A stretch of 14,707 nt of DNA from Chloroflexota bacterium (GCA_010092775.1 JAADYZ010000023.1:1-14707), one strand, 5' to 3'; numbered from the stretch's first letter, positions 1 to 6,739 are shown. A program made the numbers and translations. Notes: generated by a model not told the origin, from the sequence alone.

Positions 1-18
1 GTCCATCGCTCGTGCGGG

Positions 19-24
19 TATAAT
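19..24 (+). promoter_or_regulatory. -10 box of the kinase-gene promoter
   Basis: A perfect TATAAT hexamer lies about 37 bases before the kinase start codons, giving a predicted transcription start near 31 and a leader of about 30 bases. The matching -35 element would fall at or before base 1, so it cannot be checked here. Confidence 0.5.
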
Positions 25-60
25 TGAAATGCTCAGGCACAGCAGCGATCGAGAGGCGCT

Positions 61-2121
61 ATGATGGATGAAACCGCAGAGACGGTGATCATTGAAGGGG
101 GTGGCAAGCAGCCACCTGACCCAGAACCGCAGACTGAGTCCACCCAAATGACCAGCGGCCTAACGCCGCGCTATCGCCTTATCGCCTGGTTGATCGTGGC
201 GCTGGTGAGCGGCCTGGGATTTGGATTTACGCTGGCTGGGGCGCTGCCAGCTTACAATCAACTGCTGGCTGAGGCAAGCCCCTTTGCCGCCGAGTTTGCG
301 GCCCTGGGTCTACCGGTGCAGTTCCCTGCGGTCACGCGGATTGTCATGGGGTCGCTGCTGATGCTGGTGCTGTCTATCCCAGCCATCCTGATTATTCGCC
401 AGCGCCCCGATGACTGGGTGGCCCTGGCGGTCGCGCTGATGTTGATCACAGCGGGCTTCGACTCGACACAGTTTCCGCAAGCGCTCGCCAGCGTCACCAC
501 CAACCTGGGCCTGCCAATCCGCTTGATTACCGGGCTTGGCCCGGCCCTGACCATTACCGTGTTGTACGTCTTCCCCAGTGGGCAAAGCGAGCCGCGCTGG
601 CTGCGCTATCCGCTGCTGATCTATTGGGCCTGGACGATTGGCCGCGCCGTCGCTCCGAACAGCTTCATCTCACCGACGCAGTGGTCGCCGCTGTTCGACG
701 GTCTGTGGCAGTTCGGCTGGCTCGGATTGGGCCTAGTAGGGCAGTACTACCGCTACTGGAACATCTCGACGCCCAATCAACGCCAGCAGGTCAAGTGGAT
801 TTTGCTGGCAGCGGGCGCAGCGGCGGGCGTCTTTATCATCTTGCGGCTGGTCCCCGCTCTCGCGCCAGCGGTGCTAGACCCCGGCGCAGTCAACCTGACC
901 TGGCGGACGATCGAGTTTGTGCTGTTCTCGCTCGCCTTCGGCGCGATCCCGGTTGGCTTCATGTTCTCGATTCTGCGCTACCGCCTGTGGGACGTGGACA
1001 TTGTTATCAACCGCTCGCTGGTCTATGGGTCCTTGACCGTTACGGTGTTGGCCCTGTTCGGTGCGATCCTATTGATTGTCACGCGGCTCTTCCAGACGGT
1101 GGGCGGCGGGCAAGGCGCGTTGATCGCGCTGGCTCTCAGCATGATGCTGGCGGGAGCGCTCTTCCAACCGACCCGCCGGGCTGTGCAGCGTTTTGTGGAC
1201 CGGCAGTTTTACAGCATTGCCATCGATTATGAGAAGGCGGAGAAGCAGCGGGCGGCCTTCCCCACTGTGGCCGAGGCCCTCCCTCCCACCGAGTTTGATA
1301 CCTACCAGGACTTGACCCTGGTAGGGCGTGGGGGCATGGCGGAAGTCTATCGCGCAGTGGACCCGAACCGCGACGAGATGGTGGCCATCAAGGTGATGCG
1401 GAGTGAGTACATCGGCGAGGCGGATTTCCTGGCACGCTTTGAGCGTGAGGCACGCATCATGTCCAGCATCAGCCACCCGAACATCGTCCCGGTGTATGAT
1501 CATGGGCGGCGGACGGCTTCGGCCTACCTGGTGATGCCCTTCATCGATGGCCCGACCCTATCGGATTACATCAAGCTGCGCGAGTTCCTCTCGCTAGAGG
1601 AGACCGTCACGATCCTGGGAGGGTTGGCGGCTGCACTCGATTACGCCCATTCACAAAGCCTGGTCCATCGCGACATTAAACCGAGCAATATCCTGCTTGA
1701 GCGTCAGGCAAACACCTTGCCCCGTCCTATGCTGATGGACTTTGGCATCGCCAAGATGGTTGACAGCACCAGCCAGATGACGACGACTGGCGTATTGGGC
1801 ACCTTCGATTACATGTCTCCGGAGCAGATCAAGGCGGCGGACAACATCGATTCACGGGCAGACATCTATTCACTCGGTGTGGTTGTCTATGAGATGCTGA
1901 CCGGCGAGAAACCCTTCAAAGGGGCCGGACCGGCTGCGCTGTTGATCGCCCATCTGAACCAGCCGCCACCCGATCCGCGCTTTGTGATCAATTATCTACC
2001 CAAGGCGGTCGGGCGGGCTGTGACCCGCGCAATGGCCAAAGACCCCGATGAGCGCTTCCAGACGGCGGGAGCCTTCCACGATGAATTGCAGGCAGCGATG
2101 CTCAGTGAGCCTATACCCTAA
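61..2121 (+). CDS. Membrane-anchored Ser/Thr protein kinase with N-terminal histidine-kinase-type membrane module
   Basis: The C-terminal part, about residues 416-680, is a Hanks-type protein kinase that should transfer phosphate from ATP to Ser/Thr of cytoplasmic partners. All key residues are visible: glycine loop GRGGM at 422-426, VAIK with Lys444, alpha-C Glu463, HRDIKPSN with Asp538, Lys540 and Asn543, DFG at 560-562, and SPE at 586-588. The first 370 residues hold about eight or nine hydrophobic segments (roughly 38-60, 92-112, 117-135, 150-172, 180-200, 245-268, 282-306, 322-342, 350-368). The linker has RQQVKW (241-246), RYRLWDVDIVINRSLVYG (306-323) and FQPTRRAVQRFVDRQFY (368-384). 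These are signatures I know from membrane sensor histidine kinases of Chloroflexi and Actinobacteria, not from PknB-type kinases. There is no PASTA domain. Two ATGs are possible (61 and 64); GAGAGG at 51-56 is better spaced for 64. Substrates are unknown. Confidence 0.93.
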   Translation: MMDETAETVIIEGGGKQPPDPEPQTESTQMTSGLTPRYRLIAWLIVALVSGLGFGFTLAGALPAYNQLLAEASPFAAEFAALGLPVQFPAVTRIVMGSLLMLVLSIPAILIIRQRPDDWVALAVALMLITAGFDSTQFPQALASVTTNLGLPIRLITGLGPALTITVLYVFPSGQSEPRWLRYPLLIYWAWTIGRAVAPNSFISPTQWSPLFDGLWQFGWLGLGLVGQYYRYWNISTPNQRQQVKWILLAAGAAAGVFIILRLVPALAPAVLDPGAVNLTWRTIEFVLFSLAFGAIPVGFMFSILRYRLWDVDIVINRSLVYGSLTVTVLALFGAILLIVTRLFQTVGGGQGALIALALSMMLAGALFQPTRRAVQRFVDRQFYSIAIDYEKAEKQRAAFPTVAEALPPTEFDTYQDLTLVGRGGMAEVYRAVDPNRDEMVAIKVMRSEYIGEADFLARFEREARIMSSISHPNIVPVYDHGRRTASAYLVMPFIDGPTLSDYIKLREFLSLEETVTILGGLAAALDYAHSQSLVHRDIKPSNILLERQANTLPRPMLMDFGIAKMVDSTSQMTTTGVLGTFDYMSPEQIKAADNIDSRADIYSLGVVVYEMLTGEKPFKGAGPAALLIAHLNQPPPDPRFVINYLPKAVGRAVTRAMAKDPDERFQTAGAFHDELQAAMLSEPIP

Positions 2122-2171
2122 GCGATCAGCACAGGGGAAATGTGGCAGGCCGCATCCCTATAGGCTGTAGA

Positions 2172-2726
2172 TCATGGTGAAGTGAGCCGGATGCGCAGCA
2201 AGACCTCAATCGCTCGTTTGCGCTGCCAGGCGCGTTCTGTTTCATGGGCGGCATCGAAGGTGACTTGCCACAGCGATTTCGTCTCCCCAGGATAGTAGTC
2301 CGGCCAACTGACCGCGTAGGCGTCCCGATAGGCAAAGGCGAAAGCGCTGTCATCAGCAGCGGTTTGGGCGGCTTGACGAGCGGGCTGATCCATATCCCAG
2401 GCGGCCCGGCAGGCGCCGGCAATCTGATCGAGGACTGCGTCCCCAGCGTTTACCTCAATCGCTGGCTCCGATTGCACGGCCCAAATCGCTTCGGCCATTT
2501 CCCAGGCCTCATCCAGTGCAGCACGTTCAGCCTGCCCCTGTGCAAGCTGACGCGCCAAGATCAGCACACGGCGGGGTTGCTCATCGTCTGGAAAGAGCTG
2601 TTGATAGAGGCTCAAGCTGCGCTCGGCAAAGTCGCAGGCGAGCAGTCGCAGATGTCGTTCTGGGTCTGGTGACTCCTCCTGAAGCAAGTCGAGCAGCGTG
2701 GACAGGCTCCAGCGCTTAAGCGTCAT
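2172..2726 (-). CDS. Imm5-like putative immunity protein
   Basis: This 184-residue, helix-rich, Ala- and Glu-rich soluble protein has near its N-terminus the string CDFAERSLSLYQQLFPDDEQ, followed by PRR and an AR-rich helix. That resembles the CAERVL...P.D.RPR.A...AR signature of bacterial proteins annotated as putative immunity protein (Imm5 type). The resemblance is from memory and is moderate. The middle is a run of Ala-rich helices (about 85-140). It starts 11 bases after the stop of the upstream gene on the same strand. No Shine-Dalgarno sequence precedes its ATG, so translation probably depends on coupling to that gene. No toxin gene is adjacent, so an actual immunity role is not shown. 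It converges with the kinase gene; the 50 bases between hold no strong terminator. Confidence 0.8.
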   Translation of the reverse strand: MTLKRWSLSTLLDLLQEESPDPERHLRLLACDFAERSLSLYQQLFPDDEQPRRVLILARQLAQGQAERAALDEAWEMAEAIWAVQSEPAIEVNAGDAVLDQIAGACRAAWDMDQPARQAAQTAADDSAFAFAYRDAYAVSWPDYYPGETKSLWQVTFDAAHETERAWQRKRAIEVLLRIRLTSP

Positions 2727-2737
2727 GTGGAGGGTAC

Positions 2738-3751
2738 TTAGAGGCTCTTGAGTTTGGCGGCCACCCGCAGCGCATTAGAGAAGGTCGGCAGGTATTCGCC
2801 AAAGGTCTCGAATTTGCCATCATTGTGGCTGCCCAGATAACGGTTGAGCACATCGATCACGCTGGGAAGCTGCTTGAAACCGTGAGCCTTCTGGGCCATC
2901 ACACTGTAGGCTTTGGCTTCCGCTGCACTGAAGGTTTCTTCCAGGAAGATTGATGTCACGCCAGTGACAAACAACACAGCAAATTGATCGAACCACTCCG
3001 GATAGCGTGCCACAAAGGTATTCGGAACGGGCAGTTTGCCCTTCTGCGCTGCCTCAGCTTCTTCTGGGTGCTTATCAAGCAGTTCGCGCAGCAATACCTT
3101 GGCATAAGCGCCGATCACCTCGGCAAAGGTGGCAGCGGGATCATCATCATAGGGCCAGGGTGGGTTAGTCCCCCAGGCAATACGCGGCGGTGAGACCGCC
3201 CACAGTTTATCGTTCCAGCGGAAGCCCATCGAGTCAGCAGTTGGATAGGCCAGATTAGGTTGAAAGCGCAAGGCGAGGTCCGGCATGGGGCCAAAGAAGC
3301 GCTCCAGGAAGCTCTTGGGGTCGCCGGTGTTCAAAGCACGTTCGGCTTCCTGCTTGGCCTTCTGCCATTCGTTTTCTTCGGCTTCCCACAGCTCGCGCAA
3401 TTTGAGGCTGTGGTTGAAATCGCGCAGATGAGCGGACCAGTTCTTGGGTGCCCAGGGGGGCAGCGCTGAGCCTTTGGCCCGCAGCCCTGGATAATTGAGG
3501 CAGGTGGCGTAGCTGAAAATGTCATCCATCGACAGGTTGGATTCGAGTAGTTCCTGCATAATCTCAACCGCCGGGTGCGACTCAGCATCTTTTAGAAAGG
3601 CGCGCGTGGCCTTGGCATGATGATGCACACCGTGCGGCGAGTAGGCTTGCTCCTGCTCCGGCCAGGTTGTGAGCGATAGCACAGCCGATAGCAAGCGAAT
3701 ACGATTATCGATCTTGACGACGATTTGTGGTTTGTCTGCGTCAGCGGTCAT
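2738..3751 (-). CDS. DUF4932-like protein lacking the HExxH zinc motif
   Basis: The product has 337 residues from the chosen ATG, with no signal peptide. The order of blocks matches what I remember of DUF4932 proteins: an N-terminal IDNRIRLLSAVLSL strand/helix, HPAVEIMQELL, a central WxxxLRDFN segment, FLERFFGPMP, and near the end AYSVMAQKAHGF then a Tyr-rich helix and the FGEYLPTFSNAL closing segment. In that family the middle usually carries a peptidase-like HExxH. Here the corresponding stretch reads FAEVIGAYAKVLLREL, so the zinc ligands are absent and the protein is probably not an active metallopeptidase. An upstream in-frame ATG at 3787 is rejected because it lies before the predicted transcription start; the ATG at 3751 has AGGAGGG five bases upstream (3757-3763). 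It is the first gene of a two-gene unit with the Imm5-like gene. Confidence 0.75.
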   Translation of the reverse strand: MTADADKPQIVVKIDNRIRLLSAVLSLTTWPEQEQAYSPHGVHHHAKATRAFLKDAESHPAVEIMQELLESNLSMDDIFSYATCLNYPGLRAKGSALPPWAPKNWSAHLRDFNHSLKLRELWEAEENEWQKAKQEAERALNTGDPKSFLERFFGPMPDLALRFQPNLAYPTADSMGFRWNDKLWAVSPPRIAWGTNPPWPYDDDPAATFAEVIGAYAKVLLRELLDKHPEEAEAAQKGKLPVPNTFVARYPEWFDQFAVLFVTGVTSIFLEETFSAAEAKAYSVMAQKAHGFKQLPSVIDVLNRYLGSHNDGKFETFGEYLPTFSNALRVAAKLKSL

Positions 3752-3756
3752 ACATG

Positions 3757-3763
3757 CCCTCCT
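3757..3763 (-). promoter_or_regulatory. Ribosome binding site that sets the DUF4932-like start
   Basis: AGGAGGG on the minus strand, five bases before the ATG at 3751. It decides between this start and the in-frame ATG 36 bases upstream, which has no such site. Confidence 0.75.
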
Positions 3764-3778
3764 GAGGTGACGCTCTAG

Positions 3779-3784
3779 ATTGTA
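3779..3784 (-). promoter_or_regulatory. -10 box for the DUF4932-like/Imm5-like unit
   Basis: TACAAT read on the minus strand, giving a predicted start near 3772 and a leader of about 20 bases. The -35 region is weak (TTCTCT about 17 bases upstream). It lies back to back with the promoter of the STAS-like pair; the two -35 regions are almost adjacent. Confidence 0.4.
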
Positions 3785-3808
3785 CACCAGAACGACGCGA
3801 AAGAGAAG

Positions 3809-3836
3809 TTGAACAACGCCCTGACCGGGGTATCAT
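3809..3836 (+). promoter_or_regulatory. Promoter of the tandem STAS-like pair
   Basis: TTGAAC at 3809-3814, a 16-base spacer and TATCAT at 3831-3836, with a predicted start near 3843, 27 bases before the ATG. It is divergent from the minus-strand promoter at 3779-3784. Confidence 0.45.
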
Positions 3837-3869
3837 TTAGACGCAGACTCATGACAAAAGGGAGCACTT

Positions 3870-4310
3870 ATGGTGGATGAGATCGCAGACGGAATAACGT
3901 TGCAGTTCTTTGATGATGGCAGCATTGCGCATTTTATGATCGGGCGGGTAGACGGCAATCGGCCTGACCGCTTGAGCGCCGCTGTCCTCGACCTACTCCA
4001 TGATTGGCCACCTGGACGGCCCATTAAACTGATCTACGATCTCTCGATTAGCGGGGCCAGCCTGGCTTTGGTCCAGCTCTTTGGCGATGTCTCAGTTGGC
4101 GTCACGCCGGAAGGCGTCGAGGCGGTCAACGCCTTTAAGGCCAACAATCCGAAAAGTACAATCTATCTGGCCACCGTCCTGCCCAAGTCGATTTCCGGGC
4201 GGCGGGCTGAGCGAAAAGTCGATAAACACCGGGTGGATCAGCAGTTCGAGGGGGTGGTGGTCTTTAAGCGAGACGACGCCCTGGAGTGGCTGCGAACGGT
4301 CGGTGGCTAA
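3870..4310 (+). CDS. STAS/SpoIIAA-like small protein, first tandem copy
   Basis: A 146-residue soluble protein with an alternating strand/helix pattern like the SpoIIAA/STAS fold: strands at ITLQFF and IAHFMIGRVDG, helix RLSAAVLDLLHDW, strand IKLIYDLS, strand TIYLATVLP, and a closing FEGVVVFKRDDALEWL. The final acidic-Ala-Leu-x-Trp-Leu motif is typical of STAS/SEC14-type single-domain proteins. I cannot name a specific family, and no phosphorylatable Ser or partner can be assigned. AAGGGAG at 3858-3864 is five bases before the ATG. It is followed 20 bases later by a paralogue sharing IAHFMIGRVDGNR, DLSISGAS and SGRRAER, so the pair arose by tandem duplication. Confidence 0.82.
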   Translation: MVDEIADGITLQFFDDGSIAHFMIGRVDGNRPDRLSAAVLDLLHDWPPGRPIKLIYDLSISGASLALVQLFGDVSVGVTPEGVEAVNAFKANNPKSTIYLATVLPKSISGRRAERKVDKHRVDQQFEGVVVFKRDDALEWLRTVGG

Positions 4311-4330
4311 CACCAAGGAGAAACAAAGGC

Positions 4331-4768
4331 GTGGAAGAAATCGCAGATGGGATCACCCTGCATTGGTTCGATAACGATAACATTGCCCACTTTATGATTG
4401 GGCGGGTGGACGGCAATCGCGCCGATACGCTGAGCGAGGCCGTCCTCAATATGCTCTATGATTGGCCGCTTGACATGGAGATCAAGTTGATGTTTGACCT
4501 GTCAATCAGCGGGGCGAGTATGCAGTTTGTGGTGCTAAGTGGAGATATTTTCAACGTCGGGGTGACCGATGACGGCAAACACCACTTCGATCAGTTCCTG
4601 GCCGACTTCCCCGACCGGCGGGTCTACCTAGCGGTGATCTTGCCGATGTCAGTCTCAGGCCGCCGCGCCGAGCGCACCGGGATCAATGAGCATCAGGTTC
4701 GCGAGCAGCTTGAGGGTGCGACCTTCTTCGATCGGGAAGATGCTCTGCGCTGGCTGCGCGGCTTCTAG
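4331..4768 (+). CDS. STAS/SpoIIAA-like small protein, second tandem copy (GTG start)
   Basis: A 145-residue paralogue of the preceding gene. Shared blocks include EIADGITL, IAHFMIGRVDGNR, DLSISGAS and SGRRAER, and it ends with the same layout (FFDREDALRWLRGF). The GTG at 4331 is chosen because the protein then starts (V/M)EEIADGITL like its neighbour (MVDEIADGITL), and because AAGGAG lies ten bases upstream at 4315-4320. The ATG at 4286 in the same frame would run back into the end of the first copy and has no support. Conservation is strongest in the N-terminal half and weakest in the middle (residues 65-90). It is presumably co-transcribed with the first copy and ends at the hairpin at 4770-4807. 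Confidence 0.82.
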   Translation: MEEIADGITLHWFDNDNIAHFMIGRVDGNRADTLSEAVLNMLYDWPLDMEIKLMFDLSISGASMQFVVLSGDIFNVGVTDDGKHHFDQFLADFPDRRVYLAVILPMSVSGRRAERTGINEHQVREQLEGATFFDREDALRWLRGF

Positions 4769-4769
4769 A

Positions 4770-4807
4770 GAGCATACAGGGGCACGTCATGATGTGCCCC
4801 TGTGCTC
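4770..4807. terminator. Bidirectional hairpin terminator between convergent genes
   Basis: ACAGGGGCAC (4776-4785) and GTGCCCCTGT (4794-4803) form a perfect 10-bp stem with an 8-base loop. GAGC and GCTC extend it by 4 bp across a two-base bulge. It sits exactly between two convergent stop codons. The T-tract is weak on both sides, so the terminator role is inferred from position and stem strength. Confidence 0.7.
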
Positions 4808-4819
4808 ATTGAGGACGCT

Positions 4820-5740
4820 TTAGTATTTGCGAACGAGGGCGCGATAGGTGGTAGGTTGCCGTGCTTGCAAAGTCTGTAAAGACTCGCGATGGCGCTTGAC
4901 CTCATCCAGATCGATATGTGAGACGATGTAGCCCTCAAGCGGTTGGGTCTTGCTTTCTGGCTTATCCTTCTTATCGTCCTTCTTCGCGTCGCCGGTCTTG
5001 GCTTCGGTGGCGGGCTTCTTGTCGTCTTTCTTCGCCTCGACCGCTTCTTCGCCAGGTAAATGTGCATGGACCCGGCCACGCGGCCCGACTATCATGCTGT
5101 CGCCGCCAAAGGCCAGGGTCACATCTTCACCGACGCGGTTCGCGCCGATCACGAAGGTGGTGTTCTCATAAGCGCGGGCCTTGAGCAAAGTCTGCCATTC
5201 ATCGGTGCGACCCTTGTGCCATCTGCCGAGAGCGCAGAGCTTTTCAGCGCCGTCGAGGGTCAGGCTGCGTGCCACCTCAGGGAAGGCTAAGTCCCAGCCG
5301 AGCAACAAGCCGATCATACCAAACTCAGTCTCCATGATCGGCAGCTTGTAGCCCTCACGGAAGGCCATCCGTTCCTCGCCTTTGAGATGGGTTTTGCGAT
5401 ACTCGCCGATCAGTTCGCCGTCTGGGCCAACCATAATCGCTGAGTTGTAAATCACGCTCTCGACGCGCTCTTTAGTCACCATACCGAAGGCGATATAAAC
5501 ACCCAATTCCTGGGCACGTTGGGCCATCAGGTTGACGGTTGGGCCGGGGACAAGCTGGGCCACCTGGGTGAATTTCACGCCCAGCTCATAGCCACTGGTG
5601 ATCAGCTCAGGAAAGACGATCAGGTCGACTTTCTGCTGGCTGCTGATTTTGGAGACAAAGTCTGACATCTTGACCAGATTGTCTTCGATCTCGCCAAGCT
5701 CAGGTTTCATCTGCACGCTGGCGACGGTAATCTCTCGCAT
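4820..5740 (-). CDS. Nitrilase-superfamily (carbon-nitrogen hydrolase) protein with Gly at the catalytic Cys position
   Basis: The 306-residue product has the nitrilase fold signature: ITVASVQMKPELGEIEDNL at the start, then FPEL with the catalytic Glu at residue 45, and YRKTHL with the catalytic Lys at 116. The third triad residue should be Cys in a GLLICYDxxFPE context; here the segment reads GLLLGWDLAFPE, with Gly at residue 148 (codon 5297-5299 on the plus strand). As read, it cannot form the thioester intermediate, so it is likely a non-hydrolytic or altered homologue. A Lys/Asp/Glu/Ala-rich insertion with AKKDDKK twice (about residues 232-268, DNA 4937-5047) interrupts the region before the last strand GYIVSHIDLDEV. 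The ATG at 5740 is chosen for its purine-rich AGGAAG upstream and the match to family N-termini; an upstream ATG at 5836 lies inside the promoter. Confidence 0.88.
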   Translation of the reverse strand: MREITVASVQMKPELGEIEDNLVKMSDFVSKISSQQKVDLIVFPELITSGYELGVKFTQVAQLVPGPTVNLMAQRAQELGVYIAFGMVTKERVESVIYNSAIMVGPDGELIGEYRKTHLKGEERMAFREGYKLPIMETEFGMIGLLLGWDLAFPEVARSLTLDGAEKLCALGRWHKGRTDEWQTLLKARAYENTTFVIGANRVGEDVTLAFGGDSMIVGPRGRVHAHLPGEEAVEAKKDDKKPATEAKTGDAKKDDKKDKPESKTQPLEGYIVSHIDLDEVKRHRESLQTLQARQPTTYRALVRKY

Positions 5741-5768
5741 CTCTTCTTCCTTTTCCTCACCTGCTGAA

Positions 5769-5794
5769 CAGCCGCCGGAACGCGCGGCGGCCTG
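5769..5794 (-). promoter_or_regulatory. GC-rich hairpin in the leader of the nitrilase-like gene
   Basis: CAGCCGCCG (5769-5777) pairs with CGGCGG plus CTG (5785-5794) with one bulged base and a 7-base loop. It lies inside the predicted leader of about 73 bases, upstream of the ribosome binding site, and could stabilise the mRNA or modulate its translation. No known riboswitch is recognised. Confidence 0.4.
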
Positions 5795-5819
5795 TAAGTG
5801 ATCTTGAGTTAACTGCTGA

Positions 5820-5849
5820 AATGTAGCAGATCGCAAGTGTGACTGTCAA
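5820..5849 (-). promoter_or_regulatory. Promoter of the nitrilase-like gene
   Basis: On the minus strand TTGACA (5844-5849), an 18-base spacer and TACATT (5820-5825). Predicted start near 5813. This is one of the two best sigma-70-type promoters in the window. Confidence 0.65.
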
Positions 5850-5880
5850 GATGCTTTGTGCAGGCAGTCACATGTGCGAC

Positions 5881-6073
5881 GATACAACAAATTGTATCCC
5901 AGAATGGGAAAGGCTGCATCCCACTTTGCGTATGGGTTAGGGCAATCGCAGCATCCGTCCCCAACTGTGTTGGGGTGGCTCAGCTCTCCTGAGGGGACCC
6001 CAAGATCGCAGGGCGGGCTGACTAGGGGCAGTCCCTGCCCGTCTCGGCTGCATAACGTTCACTGATGAACCCA
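5881..6073. other. Cluster of inverted repeats in a gene-free region, possible structured RNA
   Basis: The 477-base gap 5741-6217 has promoters at both ends and this block between them. It contains GATACAA-4-TTGTATC (5881-5898), CCCCAAC-3-GTTGGGG (5959-5975), GGGGT...ACCCC enclosing CTCAG-5-CTGAG (5972-6001), GGGCAG-3-CTGCCC (near 6025-6039), and long-range matches GCAGC/GCTGC (5948-5952 with 6047-6051) and TGGGTT/AACCCA (5933-5938 with 6068-6073). The nested ends suggest one folded unit from about 5933 to 6073. Some arms overlap, so alternative folds exist. I do not recognise tRNA, tmRNA, SRP, RNase P or 6S RNA, and no clear promoter of its own is seen. Confidence 0.3.
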
Positions 6074-6153
6074 ACAGCGTCATAGCCTTAACACATGCTT
6101 TGAATTTCAGTTTGATGCGATGGCCCTGGGGTTAGCAGACATCGCGGACCGGA

Positions 6154-6183
6154 TTGACAAGCCACCTGCGGGGCCAGTACACT
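6154..6183 (+). promoter_or_regulatory. Promoter of the small membrane-protein gene
   Basis: TTGACA (6154-6159), an 18-base spacer and TACACT (6178-6183). Predicted start near 6190, leaving a leader of about 28 bases. Confidence 0.65.
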
Positions 6184-6217
6184 CAACGCGCAATGGTGAG
6201 AAAGTGAACACAATTCG

Positions 6218-6703
6218 ATGAGCGACACAACGGATTCTAATGGGGCAACGCGCCCTAGCCCAGCGACCATCGCGTTAACGGCGGTTGGTTGGTTAGAGTT
6301 GGGCATGAGCCTGACCCTTTTCATTCTCGAACTCTACGTGGTATCGATCGCCTTTGGCCTGGCGGCGCTGCTGCTGGCCTGGTTGGGCAACGCGGTGCTG
6401 CGTCAACGGGTTGACTATCTGCGACAGACCGGACGATTGGACGAACTCAAGCTGATCCCTTTGCAAGAGCGCCCCGGACCGGGTCGGCGCAATTTTGCGC
6501 GGGTGCTGGGCTGGGCCGGAGGCTTGATGCTGGGTGCGGGCATCGCTGCCATTTTCGTCGGCTCTTCAGTGATGACCGCATTGAACCGCGATGCCGTGCC
6601 TGGGCTGGTCATCACAATTACCTTTGCGCTATGGGGGACCGTGCTTCTGCTGCTTTCGGCCCGGCTGCGGGGTGGCAGCCAAGGGGCAATAGAGGTGGAT
6701 TGA
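6218..6703 (+). CDS. Small four-helix membrane protein of unknown function
   Basis: A 161-residue protein not matched to a family I know. After a Ser/Thr/Asn-rich N-terminus it has four hydrophobic stretches: about 18-38 and 39-60 (almost a helical hairpin, with an early WLELGMS), then about 96-117 and 127-147. A charged loop of about 35 residues (RQRVDYLRQTGRLDELKLIP... to RRNF) separates the pairs and is probably cytoplasmic. The Shine-Dalgarno sequence is weak (GGTGAG about 20 bases upstream), but the promoter spacing and hydrophobic pattern support the reading frame. It is transcribed alone, with a hairpin just after the stop. Confidence 0.75.
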   Translation: MSDTTDSNGATRPSPATIALTAVGWLELGMSLTLFILELYVVSIAFGLAALLLAWLGNAVLRQRVDYLRQTGRLDELKLIPLQERPGPGRRNFARVLGWAGGLMLGAGIAAIFVGSSVMTALNRDAVPGLVITITFALWGTVLLLLSARLRGGSQGAIEVD

Positions 6704-6706
6704 ATC

Positions 6707-6739
6707 AAACTGTGCCAACCAGCAGGCGGGCACAGTCTT
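6707..6739. terminator. Hairpin terminator between convergent genes
   Basis: ACTGTGCC (6709-6716) and GGCACAGT (6729-6736) form an 8-bp stem with a 12-base loop. AA precedes it and CTTT follows, so it could end transcription from both the membrane-protein gene and the PRC-barrel gene. Confidence 0.6.

Noticed and set aside
624..1232. A 202-residue plus-strand frame inside the kinase gene
   Set aside because: Arg/Pro-rich composition typical of an out-of-frame shadow in GC-rich coding DNA; the kinase membrane module is the real frame.
2108..2166. Inverted repeat AGCCTATA/TATAGGCT across the end of the kinase gene
   Set aside because: The arms are only 8 bp, separated by 43 bases, and no T-run follows; too weak to call a terminator.
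5741..5836. N-terminal extension of the nitrilase-like protein to an ATG at 5836
   Set aside because: That ATG lies between the -35 and -10 boxes of the gene's promoter, and the extra 32 residues do not resemble a family N-terminus or a clean signal peptide.
5856..6065. A 69-residue frame in the gene-free region
   Set aside because: It runs through the hairpin cluster, has no ribosome binding site and has Ser/Pro/Arg-rich composition without recognisable features.
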